From the NCBI GenBank assembly GCA_026120185.1, contig JANUWF010000008.1:6758001-6822000 (forward strand): a stretch of DNA of 64,000 nucleotides, read 5' to 3'. Positions 11,866 to 24,634 of this stretch are shown in pieces. Source of the DNA: Voacanga thouarsii (Eukaryota > Streptophyta > Magnoliopsida > Gentianales > Apocynaceae). The notes beneath the pieces were generated by a model. The model searched no databases. It was not told the origin of the DNA and saw only the letters and a program-made list of their open reading frames with translations. The position numbers and the translations under genes are program-made. Position 1 is the stretch's first letter, and each line of letters opens with the position of its first letter.

Positions 11866-13485
11866 GCTACAAGATCCCAAACCTGATTAATGTATATGGA
11901 CTCAATCTCTACTTTCATTACTTCATGCCATAGGTCTACATCGGCATCAGCAATAGCCTCCTCGTATCTAATGGGATCTTGTTCCTAATGGTTTGAGTCT
12001 AGGTCAAAAGCCTTTCCAGTCCATCTTTCAGGAACTCTAAATATCCTCCCACTATGACGAGGCTCTATTTGTATAAGTTCCTGAGGTTGTGCCTCTTCTT
12101 GTTCTATAATCGGGTTAGGAGATGTGGATACAGAAGATAACTTCTCTTTGAGTTCCAACCTTGTCAAACCTTTAGTGGATGTACTTTGTTCATCCAACAA
12201 GTATCTAGCATTAGTACTCATAAGTACCTTTTACTCATTGGGATGATAAAAGCAACCATCCTTTGTACCTTTTGGATACCTAACAAAATAGCATAATTCT
12301 GATATTTATTCTAACTTATTTCTCTTGATCAGTACATAAGCTAGACAACCCCATATCTTGAGATAATTTAGACTTGGCTTACGCCCAATCCACATCTCAT
12401 AGGGTCTTCTAGGTACTGACTTAGAAGGCACCAAGTTCAGAATATATGTCGTTATTTTTATGGCATATCCCTAAAAAGATATTGGAAGAGTAGTATAAGA
12501 CATCATATTTTAGACCATTTTCATCAATGTCCTATTCCTTCTCTCAGCTACTCCATTCTACTGGGGTGTCCTCAGTGCGAAGAGTTGGGATACTATTCCA
12601 TAATGTACCATGTAATCTTTGAATTCACCAAGGAGGTATTCTCTACCACGAACCGATCGTAAGATCTTGATTAGTTTACCTGTCCGACGCTCCACTTCAG
12701 CCTTAAACTCTTTGAACTTGTCAAAAGAGTCAGGCTTACATCTTATCAGATAAATATAATCATACATTGTACAATAATCTGTGAAAGTGATGAAGTACTC
12801 AAATCTCCCCTCTCTCTCTTGCTGGTGTAGAAAAAGAACAACACACATCAGTGTGAACAAGACTCAATGCTTCTTTGGCTCTATCCGCCTTTTAGGTAAA
12901 AGACCTCTTGGTCATTTTTTCTATAAGACAGGATTCATACTGAGGCTAACTTTCCAATCTCAATGAGCCTAAAGCCCATTATGGATTAACCTCTGAATCC
13001 TGGTTAAGTTAATATGACCCAATCTTAGATGCCAAAGATATGAGTCATTAACATTGGTCTTTTTCTTCCTATTTAAATGTCCAGATTTAGCGTTATTCAA
13101 TTGATTGTTAATAGGATTAATGAAGAATAGATTTCCATACATGTGCCCAATACATATAACTTCTCTATTTCTACTGATAGTAATACTAAAATGGAAAGAA
13201 ATAGAATATCATTGATTTATTAGTTTTGCAACTGAAACTAAATTTTGTCTAAAACCAAGAACAAATAAAATATCCTTCAAAACTACTATCCTATTACAAT
13301 CAAAACTAAGTTCCAGTTCTCCCACAACAAGGGCCCAAACTTGTTCTCCATTTCCCACGCATAGTCTATGTTCGCCCTTCTAGAGTCTTCTAATCTTCCT
13401 AAACCCCTACAAAGAGTTACAGATATGATCAGTGGCTCTTGAATTAACAATCTAAGTGGAACTAGATCCAACTATTGATATAGAC
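11866..13485 (-). pseudogene. M protease, integrase and start of RT, broken
   Basis: The complement carries integrase core sequence (GRFEYFITFTDYCT near 12800, EFKAEVERRTGK near 12690, NGVAERRNRT near 12550), closely like S at 25270-25570. The second core Asp is Val (RSVRGREY near 12650). In-frame stops replace Gln and Trp at several places (near 12557 and 12500). Further left come the integrase C-terminus, the linker (11985-12221) and the first RT residues up to the N insertion. Protease and the zinc-binding part (about 12960-13480) are recognisable only by alignment to S. No function can remain. Confidence 0.8.
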
Positions 13486-14304
13486 TCTAGATAGAGAACA
13501 TTACCTGTGGGGTTTTTCTTTGCCTGAAGATCTGGACACTCCTTTTTTCAGTGTCTCTTCTTTCCACATTTGAAGCATTTGCCCTTAGGTTTGTCTTTGG
13601 GCAGGGACTTGGGCTAGTGCACTGCATTCCCTTTCTTTTTTTTGAACTTTCGAGGCTTGGGCCCATTCTTGAAGAAGAGGTTATCATAGCTCTAGCATGT
13701 GGCTTCATGATCTTTTCTGCCACCTGGAGCTCCTTCATCAACTCCGTTAAACCTATGTCTAACTTGTTCATGCTGTAATTCAACTTGAACTAAGTGAAGG
13801 AGCCCGACAAAGATTCGAGAACCATGTCCACTTAGGTCTCGCGATCAATGACAGCCCCCAAGGCTTCTGCTTCCTCGAAAGCAGCAATCATCTTGAGCAA
13901 ATGCTCTCTGTCTGATACTCCCTCAACCATCTTAGTGTTTATGATCGTTCGAAGATCCTCCTGCCTTGTAGGCCGGCTCTTATCTTTGAACATTGTGGCT
14001 AGTGATATGCTCATGTCATACACAGTAGCCATGTACTCATGTTTAGATTGAAGCACATTTGACATGGAGGCTAACATATAGCATCGGGCCATATCGTCAG
14101 CCTTCTTCCATGCCTTTTCGGTCTCACGCTTCTCAGCGGTGGAACATTTCCCGATTACTGGGCAGGTCTCTATAGGATATACTTATACTCCTCAACTATG
14201 AGTATTATATCCAGGTTCCTTTTCCAATCCACATAATTTGGACCCGTTAGCTTATTCTCGTAGAGAATAACGACTAAGGGACTAAAAGAACCCCCACTAA
14301 CCAT
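13486..14304 (-). pseudogene. M gag, broken
   Basis: Starts at ATG on the complement of 14302-14304 (MVSGGSFSPL), homologous to S gag at 23802. The capsid region includes NKLTGPNYVDWKRNL, MARCYMLASMSNVL and TELMKELQVAEK. A stop stands at 13832-13834, at the same codon as a stop in S gag. Others include TAG near 13788. A one-base change near 13670 puts the zinc-knuckle part (KCFKCGKK near 13560) in another frame, and the first knuckle Gly-His is altered. Unlike N, frames and codons are both damaged. Confidence 0.82.
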
Positions 14305-16115
14305 TCCTGAAATTTTGGAAAAATAAAAGAAATTCTCAATATTTTTAAAACAAAAATAATTTTTTGCACTTTATCCTCATATTAAACTTAATAATAACTA
14401 ACCCCATTACTATTATCTTTAACATGATTAATTTGACTCTCAGAAAAACTGACATAACTTCTTGAGAAGATTAAAAGTTTTTTAAGCTAAGTATGTTAAT
14501 CACTACAAATTAATTTTCCTTCTAGGTAATGATCTAGAAGATAACTCCATCGAGAGAATGGTTGTTTCTTCTCATTTTTTATGGGCATACCTTGCATTAT
14601 ATCCTCCAACGTAGGCTGATCGATCATAGTACGTGTCCCATGTTATTAATTACATCCTTCAATTAGTTCTAAATCCTTGTGGTATCTCCATCTTATACGG
14701 GTTCACTCCCAGGGTGACGCGATGAGACTCACGATCTCTAATGAGGATCGTGATGGAAGTCGTAGGGCCATTAGAACCCCTATCCCTATTAGTTTTTTAA
14801 ATAAGGGTTTTCATGAAAAAATATCATTTGAAAATTTTCAATTAAGTTCTTTTTTAACTTAAAATAAAATGTCTAAATCCATAAAAATTCCTATGTTAAT
14901 GTTTATACCCTTTGAGAAAATTTTCCTTATGGATTAATTTTATTTAAGTTAAAAACTTAATAATTTCAAAATTTTTCCATTTAAAAATTCTTAGAGATTT
15001 TTATCTCAAGGTTTTATTTGACAAAAATAAATTTTCATTTGCTAAAATGAATTAAAATGACTTTCCATTTCAACTTATAAAAATTTCAAAATCCAAAATA
15101 TTTTCTATATCAAGGATAAAAAACCTTTAAAAAAATAACCAATGATTAATTTTTGTTTAAGTTAAAATAACTATTTAATTAAAGAAAAAATATTTTTCCT
15201 TATCAAATAAAATTTCCCAAAGGCTTTGGCCTTTGAGAAAAAGTGCACATAGGACTTAAAATAATTAGCATGCTAGAAAATTATAAACATTTTCATACTT
15301 TTCTATTTTTAATCCTAAGTGCCCAAATAAAAGAATTAAACATATTAATTAAATTAATTAATGATCTTGTTTAATCTTAATATCCTTTACTATTATTTTT
15401 CATGCAAAATATTCAAAGAATATTAACTATTGTAATAAAAATAAGTTCGCCTCTTATAGGACCTAAAAAAAAAAAATCTTTCTAGTCTAGTGCACCCGCC
15501 ATACTGGATTGTGGCCTATGGGAAGACCCATGGACCATGGTCGTGGGCACCGCCACTCACGCTCTAACTGGGCAAGCGGCATTGCATCCTGGCCAGGATG
15601 CCTCAGCTTCTGCGAGGAAGCTGAAGCATCTACGAGGATGCTTTCCTCGCTTGGGCCAAGCTGAGGAACGCTCAGGCCCGATTGCGGCTCTGAGCTGCAA
15701 CTGGCCTGGGCAAAGCCTTGGCTCCAGAGATGACTGAGTAATGGCTCGGCTCAACTTCTGGCTTAGCTTAGCAACTCTGCTCATCTTCTCTGCAATTCCT
15801 TTTTTTCGCTGATTTCTTTTGCAATTTTTTTTTCTGGGCATCTCTGCAACGCTTTGCGACTGTCCACGACAGTTTCTTGTTACATTTCTTCCACAAAAAA
15901 CATGACATTTGCCTATATCTTTTCAAATCAAGTTTACACGAAGGCTAAACAAAGCAGTAAAGGAAAAAATACAGAAGCTCCTGTACCTCAACGATGAGGT
16001 TTACAACGCATCAACCTATACCAAAACAGCAAAGGATCTCATCATATTAATCACATTGGTCTTGGTAATTCTATTACCTATCATGCATTAATCTAAAGCC
16101 ATTCAAAGCATCACT
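14305..16115 (-). other. M leader between primer site and gag
   Basis: 1.8 kb with no recognisable protein. Most of it is very AT-rich. A GC-rich island at about 15490-15760 stands out and contains the overlapping reading frames of both strands, which look like by-products of composition. The leader of S (22011-23801) has the same length and a GC-rich island in the matching place, but the islands do not obviously share sequence. Confidence 0.6.
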
Positions 16116-16126
16116 CTCTGATACCA
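16116..16126 (-). promoter_or_regulatory. Primer-binding site of M
   Basis: The complement reads TGGTATCAGAG, two bases inside the LTR end. This is the copia initiator-Met-type primer site and fixes the inner end of the M LTR. Confidence 0.88.
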
Positions 16127-16128
16127 CC

Positions 16129-17967
16129 TGAAGCTAATGAACCAGAGGAAGCCATGCATACACAGATAAAAAAAATAGAAAACCAACAGTAAAACTCAAA
16201 GAGCACTGTGAAGAGCCTTTTAAAAATTATACCTCTGCATTTTAATGTTGTCTTCGGTGCTGGAGTGGGCGATGAAGATACCGGGACACCTTCCTCATGA
16301 CTGAAAGATTCCTGTGGATCAAAGCCAGTGAGGTCCCTCTGGGGCATGAACGTGAAGCTCTTTGCTTCTCAGAATATTCCACCACCCAATCTAGTTGGTG
16401 AGACAACTTAGGCGAGGAAAGATACTTCTTGATTCCTTGCTATTGATTAGCAATATCAAGAAGAACAAAAAGAAAGAAAATTAAATGAGAGAGAGAAGAG
16501 AGCTACTATGTTGTTCGTGTGTCTTCTGTGAAGAACTAAAGGCCACGACTATTCACCCTACCAGATAACCAAAACACCGGGGTTTTAATATTTCAAAACT
16601 CCGGAGGTTAAGGTTTGGGTAATCCTTAACTCTTCTGTAATGTAAATAAAAATAACCCTTTAGTCCAGGCTATTAGACCAAAATAATTTATTATTTTCCT
16701 TTAGACCCAATGAGCCCAAAAATAATAATTAGTAATTATTTATTTCCTGGGCCTATTAGAATAACTCAATAAATAATTAATGAGCCCAAGTTAATTTTTT
16801 TAGTTATTCAATCTGGGTTTAGGCCCTAAATAATTAATTAACCAATTAAACTAGATAATAAATTTAATTTCTCTCGTTCTTTTATTTTATTCCAATCCAA
16901 AAAATAAATTAGACTTCCTGGATGAAATAAAATCCTTTTTATTGTGATCATTCCCTCGACCTAAAATAATTGGGACCTACGGGCTATTTCGAGGACCAAA
17001 AAGACACATCGTCTTGGCTACTAAAATGACCAAAATACCCTTGCTATATAAATAGTTGTATTTTGCATTTTAAATATTTCCTTACCATAATGAAATAATG
17101 AAATATTAACCCCAAGGACAATGCTGCATTAGCTATGTCTTCGACCTACAAGTAAAATGACTAAACTACCCCTCTACACATCGCCGTGCATTTAGAGAGG
17201 AAATAGTGTACTAACACATCTCTAAAAGACATCTACCAGCCTTAAGCTTCTAGTCCAACGATCCAGACTTCTTGGAATATTCCCGCCTTCTAAGGGAACT
17301 ACCCTAAAGCCAATATCCAAATTATGTTCCCTACAACCCTGAATAATTAGATCATTTGGACAACTACAATAGACAATATAGTGTAGAAACTATCTTGTAC
17401 AAGTCTATCTTGACTAACTAGTCACATACACCCAACATACAAATATATTGGTCTTTCTCAAGAGTCTCAACTATAGTATATCAAAGCATATACTTCTAGC
17501 TTCGTCAGACCACCAACTTATACTCAAGCTATAAAGTACAAGTCCACGTTGTAGCAGTAGTAGTTTAGGTTTCTATCACATAGTATTTTTATAAACCATT
17601 ACTACATGTCCTATTCTACATATTCAAAATACGCTTGTGTTATGAAATGAGTAGACTACTCATTAGTTAAAGGTAAGTCATTCCCTATTCAAAGTTCATA
17701 ACACAATAACCTTGCCATGATGAGATTCTCATTCTCATTATCCAATTAAGAATAGTAGTTTATATGTTAAGTATCCCATAGTCCATACCTTACTGTGAAA
17801 GACCTTCATTCACATAAACTATTTACTTAAACACAATGGGTCTTTTCCAATAAAATCGTACACAAATATAAAGAAGATTTCACAAACAAATTCTGAGAAA
17901 AATACTTTTATTAATACAAGTCAAAATTACATCAGAAACCTAGTCTAAGAAGGCATACATTCCAACA
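16129..17967 (-). repeat. 5' LTR of M
   Basis: 1839 bp. On the complement it starts TGTTGGAATGTATGCC and ends TTAGCTTCA. The first part shares long runs with the LTRs of S (CTTAGACTAGGTTTCTGATG, GACCCATTGTGTTTAA) and with the solo LTR at 49915-51724, so the three belong to one LTR superfamily. Confidence 0.88.
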
Positions 17968-18179
17968 CGGTGCCAGCTCCGTGGGTCATGGCCGGTGCCG
18001 GCCATGCTCTGACGGCGATGATTTGTTCGTTTTTTCGTCATTTTCTGTAATAAAAATCTAAAACACTTTTCCAATAGTAAAATATCAAATATGAAGAAAT
18101 ATACCTAGTTATTACAACAAATGTATCACAAAACACCCTCAAATAACTAGGAAAATATAGATGAATTTTACCCCTATCA
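17968..18179 (-). repeat. Partial 3' LTR of G1
   Basis: Aligns with 31326-31537, sharing GCTCTGACGGCGA, TTTGTTCGTTTTTT and the CTATCA terminus. It is cut at 17967 by the insertion of M; the remainder should lie beyond the left edge. Confidence 0.85.
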
Positions 18180-18192
18180 CATACCCCCCACA
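18180..18192 (-). promoter_or_regulatory. Polypurine tract of G1
   Basis: The complement reads AGTGTGGGGGGTATG immediately before the LTR start TGATAGGG, giving an uninterrupted G6 purine run. It fixes this side as the 3' LTR. Confidence 0.85.
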
Positions 18193-19971
18193 CTTGAACT
18201 TTTACTTGTCCTCAAGTAAATTAGAATTAGATACTAAACAAATGGTTTAAGACAAAGAAACTTTTCAACTTATCCTTAGCAAATTCACCTATAATAAAAG
18301 AATAATCTTCTTCCAACCTGTAATACAAACTTGTCATTCATATAACCATTTTAAAACCTTTCAAACTCATGTATTAAATCAAATACTCCCAAATCCATCA
18401 AAGTTAAGTTATACAAAGCTTATATCTTGTACAAGAAAATTATCCTACTCCTCAAGCAATAACATAGATAACATAAATCATATAAGTCAAGCTATTTAAC
18501 CAATTCAAACATTATAAACTCAAATTTACACAACTCAAGTTAATGAAATAAGGAAAACATTATTTTTTTTCTATGACTTAGAAAATTGATAACCTCAAGT
18601 GAATATATTTCACTTCATGCACCATATTGGCACCCTTATAGTCATTATACATTTTTTTCATCATTTTTCTCAACAAATGCTTTGTTTGCTCTTTCTTGCC
18701 TTTTTACCTTTGGGATAGCCTCAAGAGAGTGTACCGAACAATACTTGCTATTTCTCTTCATATTAACCTCCTTTTCAGCAAAAGGTCTTCAAAGATTAAA
18801 AATAAGAGCATTTTTTTCCACTCAATTATTTTTTATCACATACCAATGATTTTTTTTTTCACTCACTGTTTTTTTTTTTTTTCACTAACTCACATTTTTA
18901 TCTTTTCACCCAAAAAAATTTTATTTCGTCACATCCCTAATCCACAACTCAAAGTCAAGCAAATTTTCGAATCTATAATACAAGAATTAGTCAACAATTC
19001 TTCCTATATTTCATTATATCATCCACATTCAAACTCAAAAAATAAAATAAAATTCAAATACTAAGTATAACCGAGGTTAACTTAAATTCTCAAGACTTAG
19101 CAAAATCCAACTTAATACATAAGTTTACCTTTTAAACAAAAATCTAACCATAATAAATGACAAATCCATATCTCAAGATGAAAAGAAAATCAAAATTCCA
19201 TTATAAACAAATAAGCTCGATTTAGCTACAAAATTTTCAAACTACTAAATTTTCAAATTTCTTCAAAATTTCAAAATTTTGTTTTTCCAAATTTTCATTA
19301 GCCTCGATACCAAGAAAACACCAAGATAATTGATAAAAACTTGGACAAAGAATATCACCAAACACTCCCTCACACTTAAATTGGACAATGTCCTCATTGG
19401 CAAAAAATTAATACATTCAAGCGTCTACAAAGGGACCGAAAATAATAAAGAGGGATAAAGTTAAGCAATACTCCCCAAGTGCAATAATGCGCTAAATAGT
19501 ATGAACTTGGAAAAGAAAGAAAAACTTTTCCAAGAGGACTTTATCCTGGCCTACAAAAGAAAACACAAATAAAAGCACAAAGAAAATAATAACAAAATAA
19601 AGACACTCCTAAATAAAAGAAAACAAACTAAAGAAAAATGCTAATAAAAATCCTAACAAAGCAAATAAAGACATGACTCACTCCTTCACACTTAAGATGG
19701 AAAATATTTTCCTTATTTGGGGGAAAGAACACCTAACAACACAAAACAAAGAGATAAAATATTTCCACTTATCATGCTTTCTCATCAAACCTTTGTCAAA
19801 GAAGTTTAAGCTCAAAGTAGAAAATAGGCAAGATGAATGTAGAAAGAATGGAGGTTTTTGAAAAAGGTCATGTTCATGAAAACAATTTTTCTCAGTAAAA
19901 CAAAACACATGAACCTCATTCTCTAACATTTCTTTACGCACACAAATACTGTTTTCAATATATGAGGGCAC
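18193..19971 (-). other. G1 interior, 3' half, with PPT-like repeats
   Basis: About 1.8 kb of very AT-rich DNA with poly-T runs near 18848 and 18870 and no conserved protein. Three degenerate copies of the polypurine-flank motif occur on the complement (18184-18222, 19362-19402, 19676-19722). Each has a GAGGACA or AAGGAAA block followed by TTCAAGTGTG or TTAAGTGTG and a purine run. The reading frames on both strands are short, unrelated to known proteins and rich in AT-coded residues. S inserted at 19971 with target duplication GGCAC. Confidence 0.65.
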
Positions 19972-21993
19972 TGTTGGATTGTATGCCCTCTTAGACTAGG
20001 TTTCTGATGTAAAATCAAATAATTTAATAAAAGAATTTATTTTCAAAAATTGTTTGTGAATTTACTTTTTGTTTGTGCACGATTTTAGTTTAGAACAGAC
20101 CCATTGTGTTTAAATAAGTGATCCATATGAATGGTGGTCTTTCACAGTAAGGTATGGATCACGGGTTATTTAACACATAAACTTTTGTTCTTAACCTATT
20201 GATGAGACTGGGAATCTCATCATGTTTAGGTTATTATGCTATGAATTCCAAATGGGGAATGGCTTACCTTTAGCCAGTGGGTAGTCCACTCACTTCATGA
20301 CATAAGCGTATTTCGAATACGTAGAACAAGACTTGTAGTAGTGGTTTCTCAAAGTACTATATAGTAAAAACCTAGACTACTACCGCTATAGCGTGGACTA
20401 GTACTCTACGACTTGAGTATGAGTTGGTGGTCTGGAGAAGCTGGAAGCATATACTTTGATTTGCTATAGTTAAGGTTCTATCGTAGGGCTAATATACTTG
20501 CATGTTGGGTATGTGTGACTAGTTAGTTAAGACATACTTATACAAGGTAGTTTTTGCACTATATCGCTCCTTGTGGTTGTCCGAATGGTCTAAAATGTCC
20601 AGGGCCCTGGGAAGCATGACTTGGATGTTTGCTTTAAGGTAGCTCCCTTGGAAAGCGGAAGCACTCCAGGAAGTCGTGGACCATTGGACTAGAAGCCTAA
20701 GGATGGTAGATGTCGTTTAGAGGGGTGTTAGTACACTTCTTCCTCTCTAAATGTACGGCGATGTGTAGAGGGGTATTTTAGTCATTTCACCTGTAGGTCG
20801 AAGACTTTGCTAATGCAGCATTGTCCTTGGGGTCAATATTTCCTTATGGTGATATTAGGAAATATTTAAAATGAAACATACAGCTAGTTATATAGCAGGG
20901 GTATTTTGGTCTTTTTAGTAGCCAAGGCGATGTGTCTTTTTGGTCCTCGGAATTGCCCGTAAGTCCTAACTAATTTTGGATTGAGGAATTGATCTCAGTT
21001 GAAGAGGATTTTATTTTATTTTATTTTATTCAGGAAGTCTAATTTATTATTGGACTGGAATAAAATAAATAAATTAATTAAAATAGGAGTTGAGAGGAAT
21101 TAATTATCTAGTTTATTTGGTTAATTAATTATTCAGGGCCTAGGTCCAGTATGAATAATTAAGAAATTAACCTGGCCTTAAACTAGGAAAAATAATTAAT
21201 ATTTAATTATTTATTGGGTTATTTATATAGGCCCAAGAAATAAATAATTAAAGATTAATTATTTTGGTTCATTTGGGCTTATTAATTATTTATTGGGTTA
21301 TTTATATAAGCACAGGAAATAAATAATTATTGTTTATTATTTTGGGCCTTTTGGGTCCAAGAAAAATAATAAATATTTTTCTGGCCCAATAGCTTGGACC
21401 TTAGGGTTTTTTTCCAGATACGGTTAAGAAGAGTTTAGGGTTAGGCAAAACTTATTCTCAGGATAACATCCGGATGTTTTGAAATCCCGGGGATATGTTT
21501 ATCAGATAATAAGAGACTCAGTTTTGACTAACTAATAAACAAGTATATGGGAAAAGAAAACTCGAATCCTCCTAAGCTTATCAGAGCCTCACATGAGTCT
21601 CTCTCTCTCAACGTCTCTCTCCTTCCTCTGGGTTTACTCCTTATTCTTTGCTAACCAATAGCAAGTGAACCAAGAAGAATTGAGACCGTTCCTCTTCACC
21701 ATAGTGTTCACCAACTAGAGGTTAGGCTGAGGAATATTTCGAGAGTTGGAAAGCTTAGCGTTGATGTAAACAAGGCGAAGTAGAAGGCTAGCGGGTGTTC
21801 AACCGGAAGCTTTTTCAAGTAGGCAAAGCGAAGCGATCCTAGTCGTTCAACCCGCTCTTACTCAACCTAGAAGGGTTAAGGAGCGCAAAGGTATGATCTT
21901 CACGCTTTCGTATAGCCTTTAAGGCTTTGTTTTATTTTTCTCTGGTTTTTTCCCGTGACTGCACATGCTACCCTTTGTTTTTCGGTTCCCTCA
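19972..21993 (+). repeat. 5' LTR of S
   Basis: 2022 bp from TGTTGGATTGTATG to GGTTCCCTCA. It contains (TTTTA)n near 21010-21030 and several ATAAATAATTA repeats near 21110-21330, all shared with the 3' LTR. The transcription start was not located. Confidence 0.95.
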
Positions 21994-21996
21994 ATG

Positions 21997-22010
21997 TGGT
22001 ATCAGAGCCA
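21997..22010 (+). promoter_or_regulatory. Primer-binding site of S
   Basis: TGGTATCAGAGCCA three bases after the LTR end: an unmutated initiator-Met-type primer site. Confidence 0.92.
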
Positions 22011-23801
22011 CTGGTTTTTTATCAATATAGGGAGCATGGTTGTTAATAAAAATAGAGAAGATGATTATACCTGTGATCCTTCGCTGTTTTGGTATGGGAT
22101 AGGATCTTTGTGAGCTTCATCGTTGAAGCATAGGCACACTGTAAATTATTTTTTGGCTTTGCTAGAACATCGTGTAAACCCAATTTGAAGGGTATAGGCG
22201 GTTGTGTTTTTGTTTTGGATGTTTTTTGTAAGTAAAAAAGTCCAAAGAAGCCAAAGAAATAAGAAAAAATTGAAGAAGAGAAGGTTCTGCAATTTCGCGC
22301 GCGGATAGAAGAAAAACGAAGAAGAAAGGAACTGTTCATAAGCCGTGCAGTCGAGCCGAGCCGCTGCCATGATGTGCCTGGAGCCATCCATCCATTTGCT
22401 GCGAGCCGAGCCATTTTCAGTTTGATTTGAGCCGAATTCATTTGCAAAATTTGCAATTGAATTGCAATTCATGAGCGCGAGTCAATGGGGCACCGAGAGT
22501 GCGAAAACGGGCAGACACGCGGGTCGACAACAGAGGGCAAGTGGGTTGCGGGTCGCGGGCGCAGATCAGCTCCGTGGGTCGCGCAGCAAGCGATCCGGTG
22601 CGGCGCGGTGCACCGCGGCGGCGGTGGACCGCAGGCCATGCGGGCGCGGATCTGGTGCGGCGGGTGCAATGGACCTCCGGTAATTTTTTTGCAATTTTTT
22701 TCTTTTTCGTTTTGGGACCCATACCAGGCGAAGTTAATATTTTTTCAATATTTATATTCTTGGAATATATTTGCATGAAAAATATTAGTAAGGGATTTTA
22801 GGATTAAATAAGATCATTAATTAATTAATTAATGTGTTTAATTCTATTATTTGGGCACTTAGGTTTAAAAAATAAAAAAGCATGAAAACGTTTATTGTTT
22901 TTGAGCATGCTATTTTTTTATGTACCTATGTGTGCTCTTTCTCAAAGACCAAAGTCTTTGGGAACATTTTTGACAAGAAAAATATTTTTCTTCAAAAATT
23001 AAATGGTTATTTTAATTGGTACAAAAATTAATCCTTGAATATTTTCTCAAAGGATTTAATCATTGACATAGAAAATATATTGGATTTAGATATTTTTGTA
23101 AATTAAAATGGAGAGCCATTTTGTTTTGTTTTGGACTAGAAAAATGATTTTGTCAAATAAACTTGAGACCAAAGTCTCTAGAAAGTTTTAATTGAAAATT
23201 TTTTGAAATCATTAAAGTTTTAACTTAAATAAAATTAGTCCATGGAGAAAATCTCTCAAAGGATATAAGCCTTGACATAGAGATTTTATTGGACTTAGAT
23301 ATTTTATTTTTGAGTTAAGGAAAAACTTAATGAAAATTTCAAAAGGATATTTTCCAAAAAACCTTTATTTTAAAAGACTAAGTGGGAGAGGGGTTCCAAC
23401 GGCCCCACGGCTTCCATCACGGTCCTCATTAGAGATCGTGGGTCCCCTCGCGTCACCCTAGGAGTGAACCCATATAGGATGGGGATACCACAAGGATCTA
23501 GATCTAATGGAAGGACGTAATTAATAACCCGGACTATGATCGGCCAGCCCACGTTGGAGGTTATAGTGCGAGGTATGTCCATAGGAAATGAGAGGAAACG
23601 GCCATCCCACGATGGATTTATTCTCTAGACCATTACCTAGAAGGGAAATTAATTTGTGGTGGTTAATACACTTAGCTTAGGAAACTGTTAATCTTCCCAA
23701 GAAGTTATGTCAGTCTTCCTAAGAGCCAAATTATTTTCAGTGTACAAATTTTATTTTGTTTTCACAAACTAAATTCTTTCTTTTATTTTCGATTTTCAGA
23801 A
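22011..23801 (+). other. S leader between primer site and gag
   Basis: 1.8 kb without a recognisable protein. A GC-rich island (about 22300-22680) is open in several frames on both strands, including four overlapping frames of 66-137 codons. None has a known motif and the openness follows from composition. The flanks (22690-23360) are strongly AT-rich. The part from 23370 to 23640 resembles the M leader at 14560-14800 in opposite orientation, for example around the CACGATCTCTAATGAGGATC sequence. Confidence 0.6.
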
Positions 23802-24634
23802 ATGGTGGGAGGTTCTTTTAGTCCATTGGCCATTATTCTCAAGGAGAATAAGTTAACGGGTCCAAACTATGTGGACTGGAAAAGGAACCTGGACATAATA
23901 CTCACAGTTGAGGAGTATAAGTATGTCCTTTACGAGACCTGCCCTATTATCGGGGAAAGTTCCACCGCTGATGAGCGAGAGGCTGAGAAGGCGTGGAAGA
24001 AAGCTAACGAAATGGCACGTTGCTATATGTTAGCTTCCATATCTAATGTGCTCCAGTTAAAACACGAGCACATGGCTTCTGCATATGACATAAGTCAATC
24101 ATTGGCAACTATGTTCGCAGACAAGAGCCGGCCCGCAAGGCAGGAGGCTCTTCGAACTATTGTGAACACTAAGATGGCTGAGGGAGCATCAGTCCGAGAG
24201 CATATGCTCAAGATGATTGCTACTTTCGAGGAGGTGAAAATATTAGGGGCTGTGATTGACCCCGAGAACTAAGTGGATATGGTTCTCGATTCTCTACCGG
24301 GCTCTTTTACTCAGTTCAAGTTAAACTATAACATGAATAAGTTGAACATGAGTTTAACTGAACTGATGAAGGAGCTCCAGATGGCGGAGAAGGTCATGAA
24401 GCTGCAATCTAAGGCCATGATTGCTAAGGCTCTTCTTCAAGAACTGGGCCTAAACCCAGAAAGTTCAAGAGGAAGAAGGGAAATGCAGTAGCCCAGCCCA
24501 AGACCCAGCCCAAGGACAAACCAAAGGGCAAATGCTTCAAGTGTGGGAAGAAGGGACACTGGAAAAAAGAGTGTCCAGATCTTCAGGCCAAGAAAAACCC
24601 CACAGGTAATGTTTACTATCTAGAGTCCATATCA
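23802..24634 (+). pseudogene. S gag, broken
   Basis: ATG at 23802 opens MVGGSFSPLAIILKENKLTG, the capsid region of copia gag, continuing through MARCYMLASISNVL. An in-frame TAA at 24270-24272 stops it. The same frame then continues to TAG at 24489-24491. A frame change near 24430 separates the capsid from the basic stretch and the intact CCHC knuckle CFKCGKKGHWKKEC (24535-24576), which is in the protease frame. Gag would form particles and bind element RNA. The stop at 24270 stands at the same codon as a stop in M gag (13832-13834). Confidence 0.88.

Larger units (their letters stand above)
1..17967 (-). mobile_element. Element M: Ty1/copia retrotransposon, left-truncated by the window
   Basis: M reads right to left: 5' LTR (16129-17967), primer site, long leader, gag, protease, integrase and the start of reverse transcriptase. 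The rest of the reverse transcriptase continues at 3337-3441 and 1-196 because two later insertions (N at 3442-11865 and A at 197-3336) split it. Reading through both insertions gives one continuous RT similar to that of S, with target duplications at both breaks. The 3' half and 3' LTR lie beyond base 1. M interrupts the 3' LTR of G1 at 17967/17968. Its LTR start resembles that of S, so the two are related families, probably of the Tork/Angela group. Confidence 0.85.

Noticed and set aside
18586..19064. Phe/Ser/His-rich open frames on the plus strand
   Set aside because: They are low-complexity readings of a T-rich tract in the G1 interior, on the strand opposite to the element.
22043..22801. 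Seven overlapping open frames on both strands in the S leader
   Set aside because: They coincide with a GC-rich island, overlap one another in all directions and show no domain. Stops are rare in GC-rich DNA, so openness is expected. The region is the leader of a retrotransposon.
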